Below are positions 7,291-16,327 of a stretch of 64,000 nt of DNA, in pieces. The stretch covers positions 2,792,001-2,856,000 of the forward strand of contig NZ_CP116887.1 of NCBI RefSeq assembly GCF_028421645.1, in the 5' to 3' direction. The translations under genes were made by a program, and so were the position numbers. Numbering within the stretch: the stretch's first letter is position 1; every line of letters starts with the position of its first letter. The notes below the pieces were generated by a model. The model saw nothing but the letters and a program-made list of their open reading frames with translations, was not told where the DNA came from and ran no database searches. This stretch comes from Aneurinibacillus sp. Ricciae_BoGa-3. GTDB lineage: Bacteria; Bacillota; Bacilli; Aneurinibacillales; Aneurinibacillaceae.

Positions 7291-9084
7291 CTAACGATTC
7301 CTCTCAATGCCGAATTTTCTCATTTTTTTAATGACAGTTGTGTGTGATACACCTAAAGCTTGTCCTACTTTTCTTATGGATCCATAACGGGACAAGGATT
7401 CAACAATCAGGTTGCGCTCCATTTCATCGAAAGCATTGAATCCCGGCTGTCCCATCTCTGATGCTGTCGAATCATTCAAAATAGCATTCGGATCCGCTAA
7501 TTGATGAACCCCTTCCGTAAACGTTGCCATGGTTTTTTGGTGGGATTGAAAATAGTCTTCCGGTAGATGGTGTTCCCCTATCGCATTTTCGGGGATGGTA
7601 ACGACCATTCTCTCAACAAGATTGGAAAGCTGCCTCACGTTTCCTGGCCAGCAATGGTTCTGAAGAATTTGCACGACAGCAGGATCGAATGTTCGCTCGG
7701 TTCCATATTTTTTATTATATTTATTTAAAAAGTATTGGAGCAGAGCCGGTATATCTTCTTTTCTCTCACGCAGGGGCGGAATATGAATCGGCACCACGTA
7801 TAAGCGGTAATAGAGATCCTCCCTAAATAGCCCCTTCTGAATATGTTCTTGCAGGTTTCTGTGGGTAGCGGCTACAATACGGCAATTGACTTGTATCGAT
7901 TGTATTCCACCAACCCGTGTGAATTCCTGTTCCTGAAGAACGCGTAAAATTTTCACTTGAAGGGCGGGTGACATTTCCCCAATCTCATCTAAGAAAACAA
8001 CTCCGCCTTCTGCCGCTTCAAACAAGCCGATTTTACCCGCTTTCTTCGCACCTGTGAAGGCTCCTGATTCGTAGCCAAATAACTCGGATTCCAACAATTC
8101 AGTTGGAATCGCCCCACAGTTTATCTTAATAAAAGGACCCTGTGAGCGAGCACTCGCTTTATGGATTAAGGAAGCGATAACCTCCTTCCCCACTCCGGAT
8201 TCTCCTAAAATTAAAACGGTTGAATCAAAATTGGCCACTCTTTCAACAAGATCTAAGATACTCTTCATTTGCGGTGAAACGGCTACAATCTCTTCTGATT
8301 GAATACGCTTTCGAAGAATCGATAATTCAGACTTATATTGCTCACTTTGATCCTGTATTTCGGCCAATTGTTCCCGAAGTTGGGAGAGTTCTGTTATATC
8401 ACGCACAGTAGATACGACACCTTGTATGTTTCCGAATTCATCCGATATCGGTGATGCACTTACAAGATGCTCTTGTCCTGTAGGATATCTTTGTATGCCT
8501 GATATTTCTCTTCGTTCCTGAAGCGATCTCCAGGAAATCGACTGATGTTTAAACGTACCCCTTCGGACTAGCTCGGTTAAGTGAACGCCCAGAAAGGATT
8601 CCTTGTTCATGCCAGAAAGCCTGCACATGGCTCGATTGACTCTGGTAACATATCCTATTTTGTCCGCAATAAAGATTCCATCGTAAGCATTATCAATGAT
8701 CGCATCCATTTGTCGGTTACGATCGACCGCTTCAACATACAAATTGTGTACTTCCTGCTGTAGATCATTGGCTTCAATGATTCCTACAAATTCTTCTTTT
8801 TTATTCATCACACCAATCACCGCATATCCTGTTGGAATATTTAATTCATGAATCTCAGCGTCGTCATAAACGAAAGGAGCATCGCTGATGAACAAACCTT
8901 GCTTGGCAACTTCCCCTAGCTCAGTTGATACAATACGATAGATTCCTGCCCATATACCTTCATTCAAAACTGGCGCCTCGGTTATTGATAAGGCTTTCAT
9001 TTCTCTGAAAATTTCATCCTTCAGGTGCATGTTGTTTAGATTCACTGTATACACTGGTTTTTTTATCATTGCTTTTAGAGGCAT
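7291..9084 (-). CDS. Sigma-54-dependent activator with CBS pair and PAS sensor domains
   Basis: The 597-residue enhancer-binding protein has a CBS-like pair at about residues 8-120 and a PAS domain at about 125-240 (DNAYDGIFIADKIGYVTRVNRAMCRL). The AAA+ domain spans about 270-505, with Walker A GESGVGKE, the sigma-54-contacting GAFTGA, Walker B DEIGEM and the ERKEDIPALL region. A C-terminal TyrR-type helix-turn-helix follows (IRKVGQALGVSHTTVIKKM). CBS domains often bind adenine nucleotides, so the effector could be a nucleotide or the PAS ligand. It starts at the ATG after AAGGGGGA. It heads the lar operon and faces the alcohol dehydrogenase gene; repeats around both sigma-54 promoters are its probable targets. 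Confidence 0.9.
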   Translation of the reverse strand: MPLKAMIKKPVYTVNLNNMHLKDEIFREMKALSITEAPVLNEGIWAGIYRIVSTELGEVAKQGLFISDAPFVYDDAEIHELNIPTGYAVIGVMNKKEEFVGIIEANDLQQEVHNLYVEAVDRNRQMDAIIDNAYDGIFIADKIGYVTRVNRAMCRLSGMNKESFLGVHLTELVRRGTFKHQSISWRSLQERREISGIQRYPTGQEHLVSASPISDEFGNIQGVVSTVRDITELSQLREQLAEIQDQSEQYKSELSILRKRIQSEEIVAVSPQMKSILDLVERVANFDSTVLILGESGVGKEVIASLIHKASARSQGPFIKINCGAIPTELLESELFGYESGAFTGAKKAGKIGLFEAAEGGVVFLDEIGEMSPALQVKILRVLQEQEFTRVGGIQSIQVNCRIVAATHRNLQEHIQKGLFREDLYYRLYVVPIHIPPLRERKEDIPALLQYFLNKYNKKYGTERTFDPAVVQILQNHCWPGNVRQLSNLVERMVVTIPENAIGEHHLPEDYFQSHQKTMATFTEGVHQLADPNAILNDSTASEMGQPGFNAFDEMERNLIVESLSRYGSIRKVGQALGVSHTTVIKKMRKFGIERNR

Positions 9085-9252
9085 TGGAATTCCCCCTTTT
9101 CTTGCCCTGACCGATTGATTCAGTCTAGCAATCTGGCCTTTATAAACCTCAGTGATGTCAATAACTCTCTCTATCTAAACACATGCATCTAAGCTATACA
9201 ATGAACAATTATTAGATCGGGAATGAGTACTATCGTAACTAATTTAATGGTA

Positions 9253-9270
9253 ATGCAAAACTGATACCAA
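9253..9270 (-). promoter_or_regulatory. Sigma-54 promoter of the activator-larB-larC-permease operon
   Basis: The minus strand reads TTGGTATCAGTTTTGCAT. GG and GC are 12 bases apart, with two departures from the -24 consensus and a perfect TTTTGCAT -12 side. It lies about 170 bases upstream of the activator ATG, implying that the activator stimulates its own operon. Confidence 0.6.
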
Positions 9271-9296
9271 CCTTTTTATTGGTCAGTGAGTTCCAT

Positions 9297-9364
9297 TTTG
9301 GAAATACCATAGTTCCATCCATGAAAATTTGGTTTCCGCCTTTTGGTAACGATGTGTTTACAAA
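9297..9364. promoter_or_regulatory. Candidate UAS inverted repeats for the minus-strand promoter
   Basis: Site 9297-9319 has TTGGAA and TTCCAT half-sites starting 15 bases apart, the same geometry as the other repeats of this region. A weaker site at 9342-9364 has TTGGTAA and TTTACAA half-sites. The centres are about 44 bases apart, close to the 45 seen upstream of the ferredoxin gene. Confidence 0.55.
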
Positions 9365-9546
9365 AAGGTTTGCCCCGCAAAAAAAATTTACACAAACGGA
9401 CCCCATATCAACCAGAATTCCATTTCCGGCACCCGAGGGATTTCCATCTTGGTTTCACGGTACCAAAACAAAGCTATCCTACTTCATGACCGCAGCCGAT
9501 ATCAAAGAATAAGATCCATCGCTCATTTTAATTGAATTTTGTAAAA

Positions 9547-9601
9547 ATGGAAACACTTAATTTCCATTAAAGTTTCCGTTTGGAACCCAAATGGTTCCAA
9601 A
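9547..9601. promoter_or_regulatory. Tandem UAS inverted repeats for the alcohol dehydrogenase promoter
   Basis: The first repeat has perfect arms ATGGAAA (9547-9553) and TTTCCAT (9561-9567). The second has perfect 9-base arms TTTGGAACC (9579-9587) and GGTTCCAAA (9593-9601). Their centres are about 33 bases apart, roughly three helical turns, and the nearer one lies about 50 bases upstream of the -24 element. This fits cooperative binding of a hexameric activator. Confidence 0.7.
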
Positions 9602-9651
9602 ACATCAATCCAAAGAATAAGATTTTGGCATAAAACGGCATATCTAAAAGG

Positions 9652-9669
9652 TTGGCATTAAGTTTGCTT
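9652..9669 (+). promoter_or_regulatory. Sigma-54 promoter of the alcohol dehydrogenase gene
   Basis: TTGGCATTAAGTTTGCTT matches the -24/-12 consensus with GG and GC 12 bases apart. Transcription would start near 9679, leaving a leader of about 40 bases before the GGAGG site and ATG at 9718. Confidence 0.8.
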
Positions 9670-9717
9670 AAATGACAATGAATGCGCTATCATTTTATTT
9701 AGGAATGGAGGATTCAA

Positions 9718-10812
9718 ATGTTAACAAAGGCTGCCGTTACATATGGAAAGGCCGAACCATTTCGGGTCACCGAGATAACCGTTGATGATCCCAATCCAGG
9801 TGAGGTTTTAGTCCGCCTCGTTGGATCAGGAATTTGCCATACCGATCTTCTTGCTCAAGACCAATCTTACCCTGTTCCGCTTCCCGCCGTGCTGGGACAT
9901 GAAGGTTCTGGTGTTGTTGAGAAAATAGGCCTGGGTGTAACGAGCATTCAACCAGGTGACCATGTTGTCTTATCCTATAGTTCATGTGGTGCATGTGCGA
10001 ATTGCCTAAGCGGAAAAGCATATGCTTGCGAACAGTTTTACGCGTTAAATTTCGAAGGCAAAATGGCAGATGGCACTTGCCGATTACATGAAGGCCACCA
10101 GCACCTTTCCAACTTTTTCGGCCAAGCAAGTTTTGCGCATCATGCGGTCGTTTCTGCCCGCAACGTTGTAAAAGTACCCAAAGATGTACCCCTTGAAATG
10201 CTCGGGCCACTTGGCTGCGGTATTCAAACAGGAAGCGGTGCGGTTCTTAACAAGCTAAAGCCTGCCCCCGGATCAAGCATCGTTATTTTCGGAACCGGCA
10301 CTGTTGGCTTAAGCGCAATTATGGCTGCCAATGTGGCGCATTGTGGCGTGATTCTTGCTGTTGATGTTCAAGAAAATCGCCTGGAACTAGCAAGAGAATT
10401 AGGGGCAACCCATACAATCAATGCCAAGGAACAAAATGTTGTTGAAACGATTATGGGCATTACCGGAAAAGGTGTCCATTACGCCATTGAGACGAGCGGG
10501 CGTCCTGAAAATACCCGTAAGGCTGTTGACAGCCTGGCTGTATTAGGTACAGCGGTGCAAATTGGAGGATCGGCATTAGGAACGGAAGTAACCCTTGATA
10601 TGAATACGATTCTTTTTGAGAGAAACCTTAACGGGTTTTTAATGGGTGAAAGTGTTCCCCAGTTGTATATTCCGATGTTGATTGCCTTATATAAGCAAGG
10701 CAAATTTCCTTTTGATAAATTAATTAAATACTACTCGCTAGAAGAAATTAATCAAGCTGTTCAGGATTCCAAAAACGGGACAACCATTAAACCAGTTATT
10801 AAGTTAGGTTAG
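9718..10812 (+). CDS. Zinc-dependent NAD alcohol dehydrogenase, aryl-alcohol type
   Basis: The 364-residue MDR-family protein carries the catalytic zinc motif GICHTDL and GHEGSGVVEKIG. The structural-zinc cysteines lie in SSCGACANCLSGKAYAC, and the Rossmann glycines in GTGTVGLSA. Overall it resembles class III/benzyl-alcohol (XylB-type) dehydrogenases, which oxidise aromatic or allylic primary alcohols to aldehydes with NAD. The long C..C..C loop and NFEGKMADGTCRL segment agree with that group. It is transcribed from a sigma-54 promoter shared in design with the lar operons. With the aldehyde dehydrogenase downstream it would convert an alcohol to an acid. The exact substrate cannot be told. 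Confidence 0.85.
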   Translation: MLTKAAVTYGKAEPFRVTEITVDDPNPGEVLVRLVGSGICHTDLLAQDQSYPVPLPAVLGHEGSGVVEKIGLGVTSIQPGDHVVLSYSSCGACANCLSGKAYACEQFYALNFEGKMADGTCRLHEGHQHLSNFFGQASFAHHAVVSARNVVKVPKDVPLEMLGPLGCGIQTGSGAVLNKLKPAPGSSIVIFGTGTVGLSAIMAANVAHCGVILAVDVQENRLELARELGATHTINAKEQNVVETIMGITGKGVHYAIETSGRPENTRKAVDSLAVLGTAVQIGGSALGTEVTLDMNTILFERNLNGFLMGESVPQLYIPMLIALYKQGKFPFDKLIKYYSLEEINQAVQDSKNGTTIKPVIKLG

Positions 10813-10814
10813 CG

Positions 10815-10943
10815 CATCCATTTTCTGGTGGCGTGAAAGATTCAGGATTAGGAAGATATCATGGAGATTTGCTAACCTTAGATGAACTTACAACAATAAA
10901 GTGGACCTCTGTGCAAAAGGAGCCACGTCCATTCCCTTTTTAA
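10815..10943 (+). pseudogene. C-terminal remnant of an aldehyde dehydrogenase
   Basis: Directly after the alcohol dehydrogenase stop there is an open frame without a start. It encodes about 41 residues including GGVKDSGLGRYHGD, TTIKWTSVQKEPRPFPF and a stop. This matches the C-terminus of the intact aldehyde dehydrogenase at 12400-12525 (GGEKFSGQGRYCGE, TTVKWISVQKEP) at clearly below identity, so it is an old paralogue tail and not a fresh duplication. The rest of that gene has been deleted. Confidence 0.8.
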
Positions 10944-11049
10944 CTATCGTTATCATTGAGTTAGCATTTTTTGCTTATCATATTTTCATTAACCTTGTTC
11001 ACATGTAGAATTTTTTGAATAATTTAAAATTTAATGAGGAGTGATACAA

Positions 11050-12525
11050 ATGGCAAAGACATCAACCGTAAAGTACCCTTCATGGAATCAGTTATCTATC
11101 GGAGGCCAGTGGAAACAAGGATCCAGCGATCGATATGCCACCGTTACAAACAAATTCAACGATGAAGTGCTGGCGGAAATTAAGCTCGCGAACAAATCGG
11201 ACATCGATGACGCTTATGAAACTGCAAAAAAAGCACAGGCAGACTGGGCAAATGCCTCACCACATCAAAAAGCGGCCGTTTTAGAAAAAGCTGCCCAGAT
11301 CTTAGCCGAGCGAAGAAATGATATCGTACAACTGTTAGTGGAAGAAAGCGGCAGTTCACAACTAAAGGCTAATGTGGAAGTAGACGCTTCAATTGGCGAT
11401 GTTAAGGAAGCGATTAACTATTCATTTCAGATGAACGGTACTATCCTCCCCTCCGTTATCCCAGGAAAGGAAAACCGGGTATACCGTAACCCTGTGGGTG
11501 TCATTGGCGCGATAACTCCCTGGAATTGGCCTTTCTATTTAAGCATCCGGGTTGTGGCGCCCGCTATTGCGACTGGAAACGCGATTGTCCTAAAAGCGGA
11601 TTCCCAGACTCCTATCACCGGCGGACTGATGATCGCCAAAATTTTTGAAGATGCCGGCCTCCCTAAAGGTGTACTGAATGTAGTGGTGTATGATGTTGAA
11701 GAAATCGGTGATTATTTTGTAGAGCAGCCGATCCCTAGAGTCATTTCTTTTACCGGTTCAACCGCAGCAGGAAAACATATCAGCGGGATTGCCGGTAAAA
11801 ATCTAAAAAAGGCAGCATTAGAACTTGGCGGAAACAATGTATTAATTGTACTTGACGATGCGGATGTGGATCAAGCAGTGGCTGCCGCCGCATTTGGTAA
11901 ATTTATGCACCAGGGGCAAATTTGTATTGCCACCAATCGCATTATTGTGGATCGCAAAGTCTATCCGGAATTCGTTGAAAAATTTAAATCCACCACTTCA
12001 AAAATTAAAGCCGGAAATCCAGCTGAATCCGATACAATTATCGGTCCGCTTATTAACAAAAAGCAGGCACAACGAATACTGGATTTAATCGAACAAAGCA
12101 TTGCGGAAGGTGCAAAACTGGACATTGAGGGAAAATTGGATGGAAATGTGATGACCCCTTATGTTCTTTCGGATGTAACAAATGATATGGCGATCGCGAA
12201 AAATGAGATATTTGGCCCTGTTGCTGCGATTCTTCCCGTAGACAGCGAAGAAGAGGCAATCCGCATCGCTAATGCTAGTGACTTCGGCTTAAGCGGTGCT
12301 GTCCATTCAGGATCTCTGGAGCGAGGGATTAACGTGGCTCAGCAAATCGAAACAGGCATGATCCATGTCAACGATCAAACTGTCAATGTGGAACCAAATG
12401 TCCCGTTTGGCGGCGAAAAATTCTCCGGTCAAGGCCGGTACTGCGGGGAGTGGGCACTAGAAGAATTTACGACCGTAAAATGGATTTCCGTTCAGAAAGA
12501 ACCTCGCGAGTATCCATTTTCATAA
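11050..12525 (+). CDS. NAD(P)-dependent aldehyde dehydrogenase, benzaldehyde-dehydrogenase-like
   Basis: The 491-residue aldehyde dehydrogenase is complete for the family. It has the oxyanion-hole motif GAITPWNWPFY, FTGSTAAGKHI, the catalytic glutamate in ELGGNN, the catalytic cysteine in HQGQICIATNR, and NEIFGPVAAI. It oxidises an aldehyde to the acid with NAD(P). The ATG at 11050 is chosen because GAGGAG lies eight bases before it; a GTG nine bases upstream overlaps that site. It follows the alcohol dehydrogenase and a remnant of another aldehyde dehydrogenase, and is followed by a strong terminator. It probably completes the alcohol-to-acid conversion. Confidence 0.88.
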   Translation: MAKTSTVKYPSWNQLSIGGQWKQGSSDRYATVTNKFNDEVLAEIKLANKSDIDDAYETAKKAQADWANASPHQKAAVLEKAAQILAERRNDIVQLLVEESGSSQLKANVEVDASIGDVKEAINYSFQMNGTILPSVIPGKENRVYRNPVGVIGAITPWNWPFYLSIRVVAPAIATGNAIVLKADSQTPITGGLMIAKIFEDAGLPKGVLNVVVYDVEEIGDYFVEQPIPRVISFTGSTAAGKHISGIAGKNLKKAALELGGNNVLIVLDDADVDQAVAAAAFGKFMHQGQICIATNRIIVDRKVYPEFVEKFKSTTSKIKAGNPAESDTIIGPLINKKQAQRILDLIEQSIAEGAKLDIEGKLDGNVMTPYVLSDVTNDMAIAKNEIFGPVAAILPVDSEEEAIRIANASDFGLSGAVHSGSLERGINVAQQIETGMIHVNDQTVNVEPNVPFGGEKFSGQGRYCGEWALEEFTTVKWISVQKEPREYPFS

Positions 12526-12568
12526 AAAACGTACTCATCGAAAATGGCAGTAAGCATATAATGCGAAC

Positions 12569-12596
12569 CACCGCCAGCCCTATGGCTGGCGGTTTA
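12569..12596. terminator. Bidirectional terminator between convergent genes
   Basis: ACCGCCAGCC and GGCTGGCGGT form a perfect 10-bp stem with a four-base loop, located between the convergent aldehyde dehydrogenase and permease genes. Confidence 0.8.
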
Positions 12597-12685
12597 TCAT
12601 GAAGATTCCTTGCTATTAACTGTTAGATATGGTGTATAACGGTTTTAATTCATATTGGGAATACGTAGTAAAATAATAGAAATTA

Positions 12686-14137
12686 TTACAAATCAAGGTG
12701 TGGTGGGAGCTTCCTAAAGCCCTTCGTTTTTATTGCTAAAAATCCAATACCAAGTGCTAACCAGATTGTACCGATAATCAAAGCTAGGTGATCCATACTT
12801 AACCACACATAGAGAATCGAAACAAAACCAAGAATTGGGATAATCAAATAACGGACATTTCGCCATCCAGTCGGTTTCCAATTTGGCTGGTCCCCATGGC
12901 TCAGAGGCGAGCGCCCTTTCTTTTTCATATAATAAAGCCATATAACTGCCAAATTCAGCGTGCCAAATCCAAAAAGTGCCCCGTAATTAACAAGATTGGA
13001 CAAGGTATCAATACTTTGAGAAAATCCCAGGATAAATTCAATGGCAACGATAATAATAATATTCCAATGAGGGGTATGCCATCGTTTATTAATTTTGGCG
13101 AAGATGGATTTCGGCAGCAATGTATCTCTTCCCATTCCGTATAAGAGACGAGCACCGGCAGCGGTCGCAACAAGATTAAAAACTCCTAATTCCGTTAAAT
13201 ATCCTGCCGTGAAGAACACACTGAACCAATCTCCACCAGTTTTTTTAGAAACTTGGAAAAGAGTTGTATTTAGCCAATTGGTGTCACTGATATACTTCTG
13301 CCAATCAGGAATGGCAAGCATGCCGATGTACCCGCTCAGAAACATTGTCAATGTCCCTATACCAATCGACCAGTAGATAGTCCTTGGAATGTCGCGCTTG
13401 GGATGTTTCGTTTCTTCTGCCAAAGTGGTGATGGCGTCAAACCCCAAATAGCTAAAAACGGCTAATGATGTTGCTGCAGCGAGGCTGGAAAGGTCTTTAA
13501 AATGAAATGGCTCTGAGCTGATTAACATACCCGTTCCCATTCCATTGTAGACAGCTTTCCCCCACACTAAAAAAGAAAACCAAACCACAAACTCCCCAAT
13601 CACTAATAGCCAAAGTCCCATTTTAGAAAGAAGCTCCACGCCAAACAAGTTTAAAATTCCCATACCAATCGAGAAAAAGGCCAGTAATACCCAATAAGGG
13701 ATACTTGGAAACAGTTGTTGGGCATAAAGAGCTGAACTCGCAGCGGTTACTGTCGGGATTAATATATAGTCTAAGGTTAAAGTCCAGCCTGCAATAAAGC
13801 CAAGGTGTGGGCTCCATCCTCTCCCTACATAGTTATAAACAGAGCCTGCTAACGGAAAGTTCCTTACCATTACACCATAACTCAAAGCTGTAAGAAACAT
13901 AGCAAGCCCTGCCAATAAATAAGGAAGTGCTACTGTTCCTCCCGAAGTGTGCAGTAAAAAACCAAAAATGATAGCTGGGGCGATGGGCACCATGTAGTTT
14001 AAGCCAAAGGCGGTCAGATGCCAAACGTTCATGGTTCTCTTTAATTCCTGCTGATAGCCAAATTCGGAAATATCTACAGTGGAATTCATTAGGCTCGATT
14101 CTTTCGAAACCAAACTTACATTATTTTCAGCCATCAT
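12686..14137 (-). CDS. APC-superfamily amino acid/amine permease of the microcompartment operon
   Basis: The 483-residue transporter has about twelve hydrophobic segments and APC signatures: LAGSVYNYVGRGWSPHLGFIAGW in the early helices and FSYLGFDAITTLAEETKHPKRDIPR after helix six. The N-terminal 35 residues are a cytosolic tail. It begins at one of two adjacent ATGs after GGGGAGG. Amino acid permeases are a regular component of RMM-type microcompartment loci, where they are thought to import the amino alcohol substrate. This gene is the last of the operon. Specificity is inferred from context only. Confidence 0.8.
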   Translation of the reverse strand: MMAENNVSLVSKESSLMNSTVDISEFGYQQELKRTMNVWHLTAFGLNYMVPIAPAIIFGFLLHTSGGTVALPYLLAGLAMFLTALSYGVMVRNFPLAGSVYNYVGRGWSPHLGFIAGWTLTLDYILIPTVTAASSALYAQQLFPSIPYWVLLAFFSIGMGILNLFGVELLSKMGLWLLVIGEFVVWFSFLVWGKAVYNGMGTGMLISSEPFHFKDLSSLAAATSLAVFSYLGFDAITTLAEETKHPKRDIPRTIYWSIGIGTLTMFLSGYIGMLAIPDWQKYISDTNWLNTTLFQVSKKTGGDWFSVFFTAGYLTELGVFNLVATAAGARLLYGMGRDTLLPKSIFAKINKRWHTPHWNIIIIVAIEFILGFSQSIDTLSNLVNYGALFGFGTLNLAVIWLYYMKKKGRSPLSHGDQPNWKPTGWRNVRYLIIPILGFVSILYVWLSMDHLALIIGTIWLALGIGFLAIKTKGFRKLPPHLDL

Positions 14138-14238
14138 TTTACCTCCCCGAAATAAATCTTAAGTTATTAAAAATATTTTTTTGATTTTATTTTTTAAGCG
14201 CTTTCATTTTTTGTTTGATTTTCTATTTATTATTCCTT

Positions 14239-14496
14239 CTACAAAATATCCTGTATTTCTTTATCAGGATGTGGGATGATATGAGAGGCAATAAGCTCTC
14301 CGACTCTTGCTGCTGCATTTTTTCCGACTTCAATTGCTGCGTACACAGCACTAACGTCGCCCTCCACTAACATTGTTACTATGGCTCCATCTACTTTCTC
14401 TTGCTTAACTAGTCGAACATTCGCGGCTTTAATCATCGCGTCTGCTGCTTCGATGGAGCCGACTAGTCCCCTTGTTTCAATCATCCCTAACGCCAT
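14239..14496 (-). CDS. BMC-H hexameric microcompartment shell protein
   Basis: The 85-residue single BMC-domain protein starts MALGMIETRGLVGSIEAADAM, the canonical PduA/EutM beginning, and ends with ASHIIPHPDKEI. It forms hexameric tiles of the shell, with a central pore for substrate passage. The ATG at 14496 is chosen over upstream starts in the same frame because it matches the family start, leaving seven bases after the BMC-P stop. The pore loop region reads VEGDVSAV where PduA has a GDVaAV-type loop. Confidence 0.9.
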   Translation of the reverse strand: MALGMIETRGLVGSIEAADAMIKAANVRLVKQEKVDGAIVTMLVEGDVSAVYAAIEVGKNAAARVGELIASHIIPHPDKEIQDIL

Positions 14497-14503
14497 AGGC
14501 AAA

Positions 14504-14782
14504 TTAATCAACCCTTTCCACATCGATCGAATCAATGATTCCAATAATTAAGGCGTCAATTGGTAAACGAATATCGGATACAATACTGGCAGCTGAGCTT
14601 CCCTTCGTAACCATCACTTTATCTCCAACACCTGCGCCAATACGGTCAACTGCAATATAAGCCGAGTCAACATCTGATCCGTTTGGGAGTTTTGGTTGAA
14701 TGATTAAGAATTTCAACCCTCGCAATTCCTCTTCTTTTTTTGTTGCCCAGACATTGCCAATAACTGTGCCTAAGTGCATCAC
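14504..14782 (-). CDS. BMC-P (EutN/CcmL) pentameric vertex protein
   Basis: The 92-residue protein begins MHLGTVIGNVWATKKEEEL and continues LKFLIIQP, AVDRIGAGVGDKVMVTKGSSA and DALIIGIIDSIDV, the complete EutN/CcmL fold. Pentamers cap the vertices of the icosahedral shell. It starts at a GTG-ATG doublet that overlaps the stop of the PduM-like gene and follows AAAAGGGGCG. It is the only intact vertex protein in the operon; a second copy at 17650-17706 is vestigial. Confidence 0.92.
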   Translation of the reverse strand: MMHLGTVIGNVWATKKEEELRGLKFLIIQPKLPNGSDVDSAYIAVDRIGAGVGDKVMVTKGSSAASIVSDIRLPIDALIIGIIDSIDVERVD

Positions 14783-15462
14783 AAATTCGCCCCTTTTGAG
14801 TCAATTACACTGATGGTTTTTCCCAATTCCCGTAGTGCATCAAGAGCCAACGGAGTAACGATCGTTGATTTACGGATGATAATTTTCTTTTCTTTAATAC
14901 TTTGTACATCCCTTTGTGTTAACAATTTCCCCTGGAATGTGACTTGCTCACCCACATACGAACCTATTATTTGATCCCCAAACCTGGAAATAGATGAGGA
15001 AAGATTCGCTAATGAATGAATACGTACACCAAATCGCTCTAACATTTCCTTGTATTTTAAAAGATGAATGAAATATTCCTTATTCGGTACCTTTTTTACA
15101 TCGGAATTTATTATCCATTCGAATTCTGAACAAGGAATTAAACTTATGTTTAATCCTTTCATCATGACATTAGCTAACGTTTTGCTGTCAGGAGTATCAG
15201 TAATTCCTAATGCCCCTTTTACAAGTAAATCTTGAGTAGCGTCTAAAAATATTATATCTCGAACATTCGACGGAAAGTTTTCAGATGCCGCCGGTAGCCT
15301 TATAAAATTCCAGCATTTTTCTAATTCATCATTTTTAAAACCTTCTAAAGCATTAATAACCAATAAATCAGGTTTGCTTTCTACTTCACATTTGTCAAAT
15401 GGTCTACCCATTTTTTTAAGGACTTGTATAACGATCTCCTCTACGATTTCACGATCAATCAT
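14779..15462 (-). CDS. PduM-like microcompartment protein
   Basis: This product of about 227 residues starts MIDREIVEEIVIQVLKKMG, an amphipathic helix like the encapsulation peptides of cargo proteins. It ends with a segment LLTQRDVQS...KSTIVTPLALDALRELGKTI, which resembles the closing part of PduM. PduM is needed for proper Pdu compartment assembly but its biochemical role is unsettled. The start chosen is the ATG inside the ATGATTGA overlap with the pduL stop, indicating translational coupling. The middle of the protein is not recognisable, so the family call is tentative. Confidence 0.55.
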   Translation of the reverse strand: MIDREIVEEIVIQVLKKMGRPFDKCEVESKPDLLVINALEGFKNDELEKCWNFIRLPAASENFPSNVRDIIFLDATQDLLVKGALGITDTPDSKTLANVMMKGLNISLIPCSEFEWIINSDVKKVPNKEYFIHLLKYKEMLERFGVRIHSLANLSSSISRFGDQIIGSYVGEQVTFQGKLLTQRDVQSIKEKKIIIRKSTIVTPLALDALRELGKTISVIDSKGANL

Positions 15463-16111
15463 AGGAACCATCATATTTTATTAAATTTCCTTTTGGACCA
15501 GTTGTAATGGCACAGGCGTTTGCTTCATCCGTATCGATGTGCATTTCCAACCTATATTTAGGAGAAACGCGAATAAGAATCTTTTCAAAAGTAATGGGTC
15601 TCTCATTGTCCGTAGAAATGCGAACATACTCGCCATTTTGCACATTATAATAGTCAGCATCATGGGGACTCATATGAATATGTGCTTGAGCAATGATTAA
15701 TCCTTCTTTTAAATAAATAGCCCCTTTTGGACCTAGTAGTGTAATCGGAGAAGTGCCTTTAATGTCGCCAGATTCTCGAATTGGAACATTTAATCCTAAT
15801 TTGATTGAATCTGTTTTGCTAACCTCTACTTGAGTTACATTTCTCATCGGCCCAAGAATCCGTACGTTTTGGATACTTCCCCTTGTTCCTATGATAGTCA
15901 CCGTTTCATTTGCGGCGAATTGGCCTGGTTGATATAAATCAGCTTTCTTCGTTAATTCATATCCTTTTCCATAAAGCGCTTCCAAATCAGTTTTACTTAA
16001 ATGACAATGCCTTGCAGAAACAGCTATCGGAATAGACTTTTGAGAAGAATGGTTTTTCATAAGTTGATTGACCACCTTTTCAACTATCGATTCAATCGCT
16101 TGTTGGTTCAT
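15455..16111 (-). CDS. pduL: PduL phosphotransacylase
   Basis: The 218-residue protein has the zinc-binding motifs SARHCHLS near residue 32 and AHIHMSPHDAD near residue 142, together with LGPMRNVTQVEVS and RESGDIKGTSPITLLGPKG. This is the complete PduL signature. It exchanges CoA for phosphate on an acyl-CoA, recycling CoA inside the compartment and giving acyl-phosphate for ATP synthesis. The first 15 residues (QAIESIVEKVVNQLMK) form the known type of N-terminal encapsulation helix. AAGGAG precedes the ATG. Its presence means the compartment makes an acyl-CoA from an aldehyde. Confidence 0.93.
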   Translation of the reverse strand: MNQQAIESIVEKVVNQLMKNHSSQKSIPIAVSARHCHLSKTDLEALYGKGYELTKKADLYQPGQFAANETVTIIGTRGSIQNVRILGPMRNVTQVEVSKTDSIKLGLNVPIRESGDIKGTSPITLLGPKGAIYLKEGLIIAQAHIHMSPHDADYYNVQNGEYVRISTDNERPITFEKILIRVSPKYRLEMHIDTDEANACAITTGPKGNLIKYDGSYD

Positions 16112-16327
16112 TTCTTTTTGCTCCTTACGTTTTCACTTTATCCTAAATTTCCACTTTGATTTTTGGTTGAGAAGTTTATAGTAATATCAACAAGTGTAGG
16201 AGTATACGAAACTAATGAGCGGCTTAATTAAGATGAACTTTACATGTCATCAAAGCCTATGGAGGATGGAGTGTGAAAAACTATAGGTTGAAAAGACATA
16301 TAAGAGGTTAGTAAGACGTTTCTATAT

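Noticed and set aside
9279..9512. A 77-codon plus-strand frame in the divergent intergenic region
   Set aside because: It has no ribosome binding site, runs through the operator repeats, and is not protein-like.
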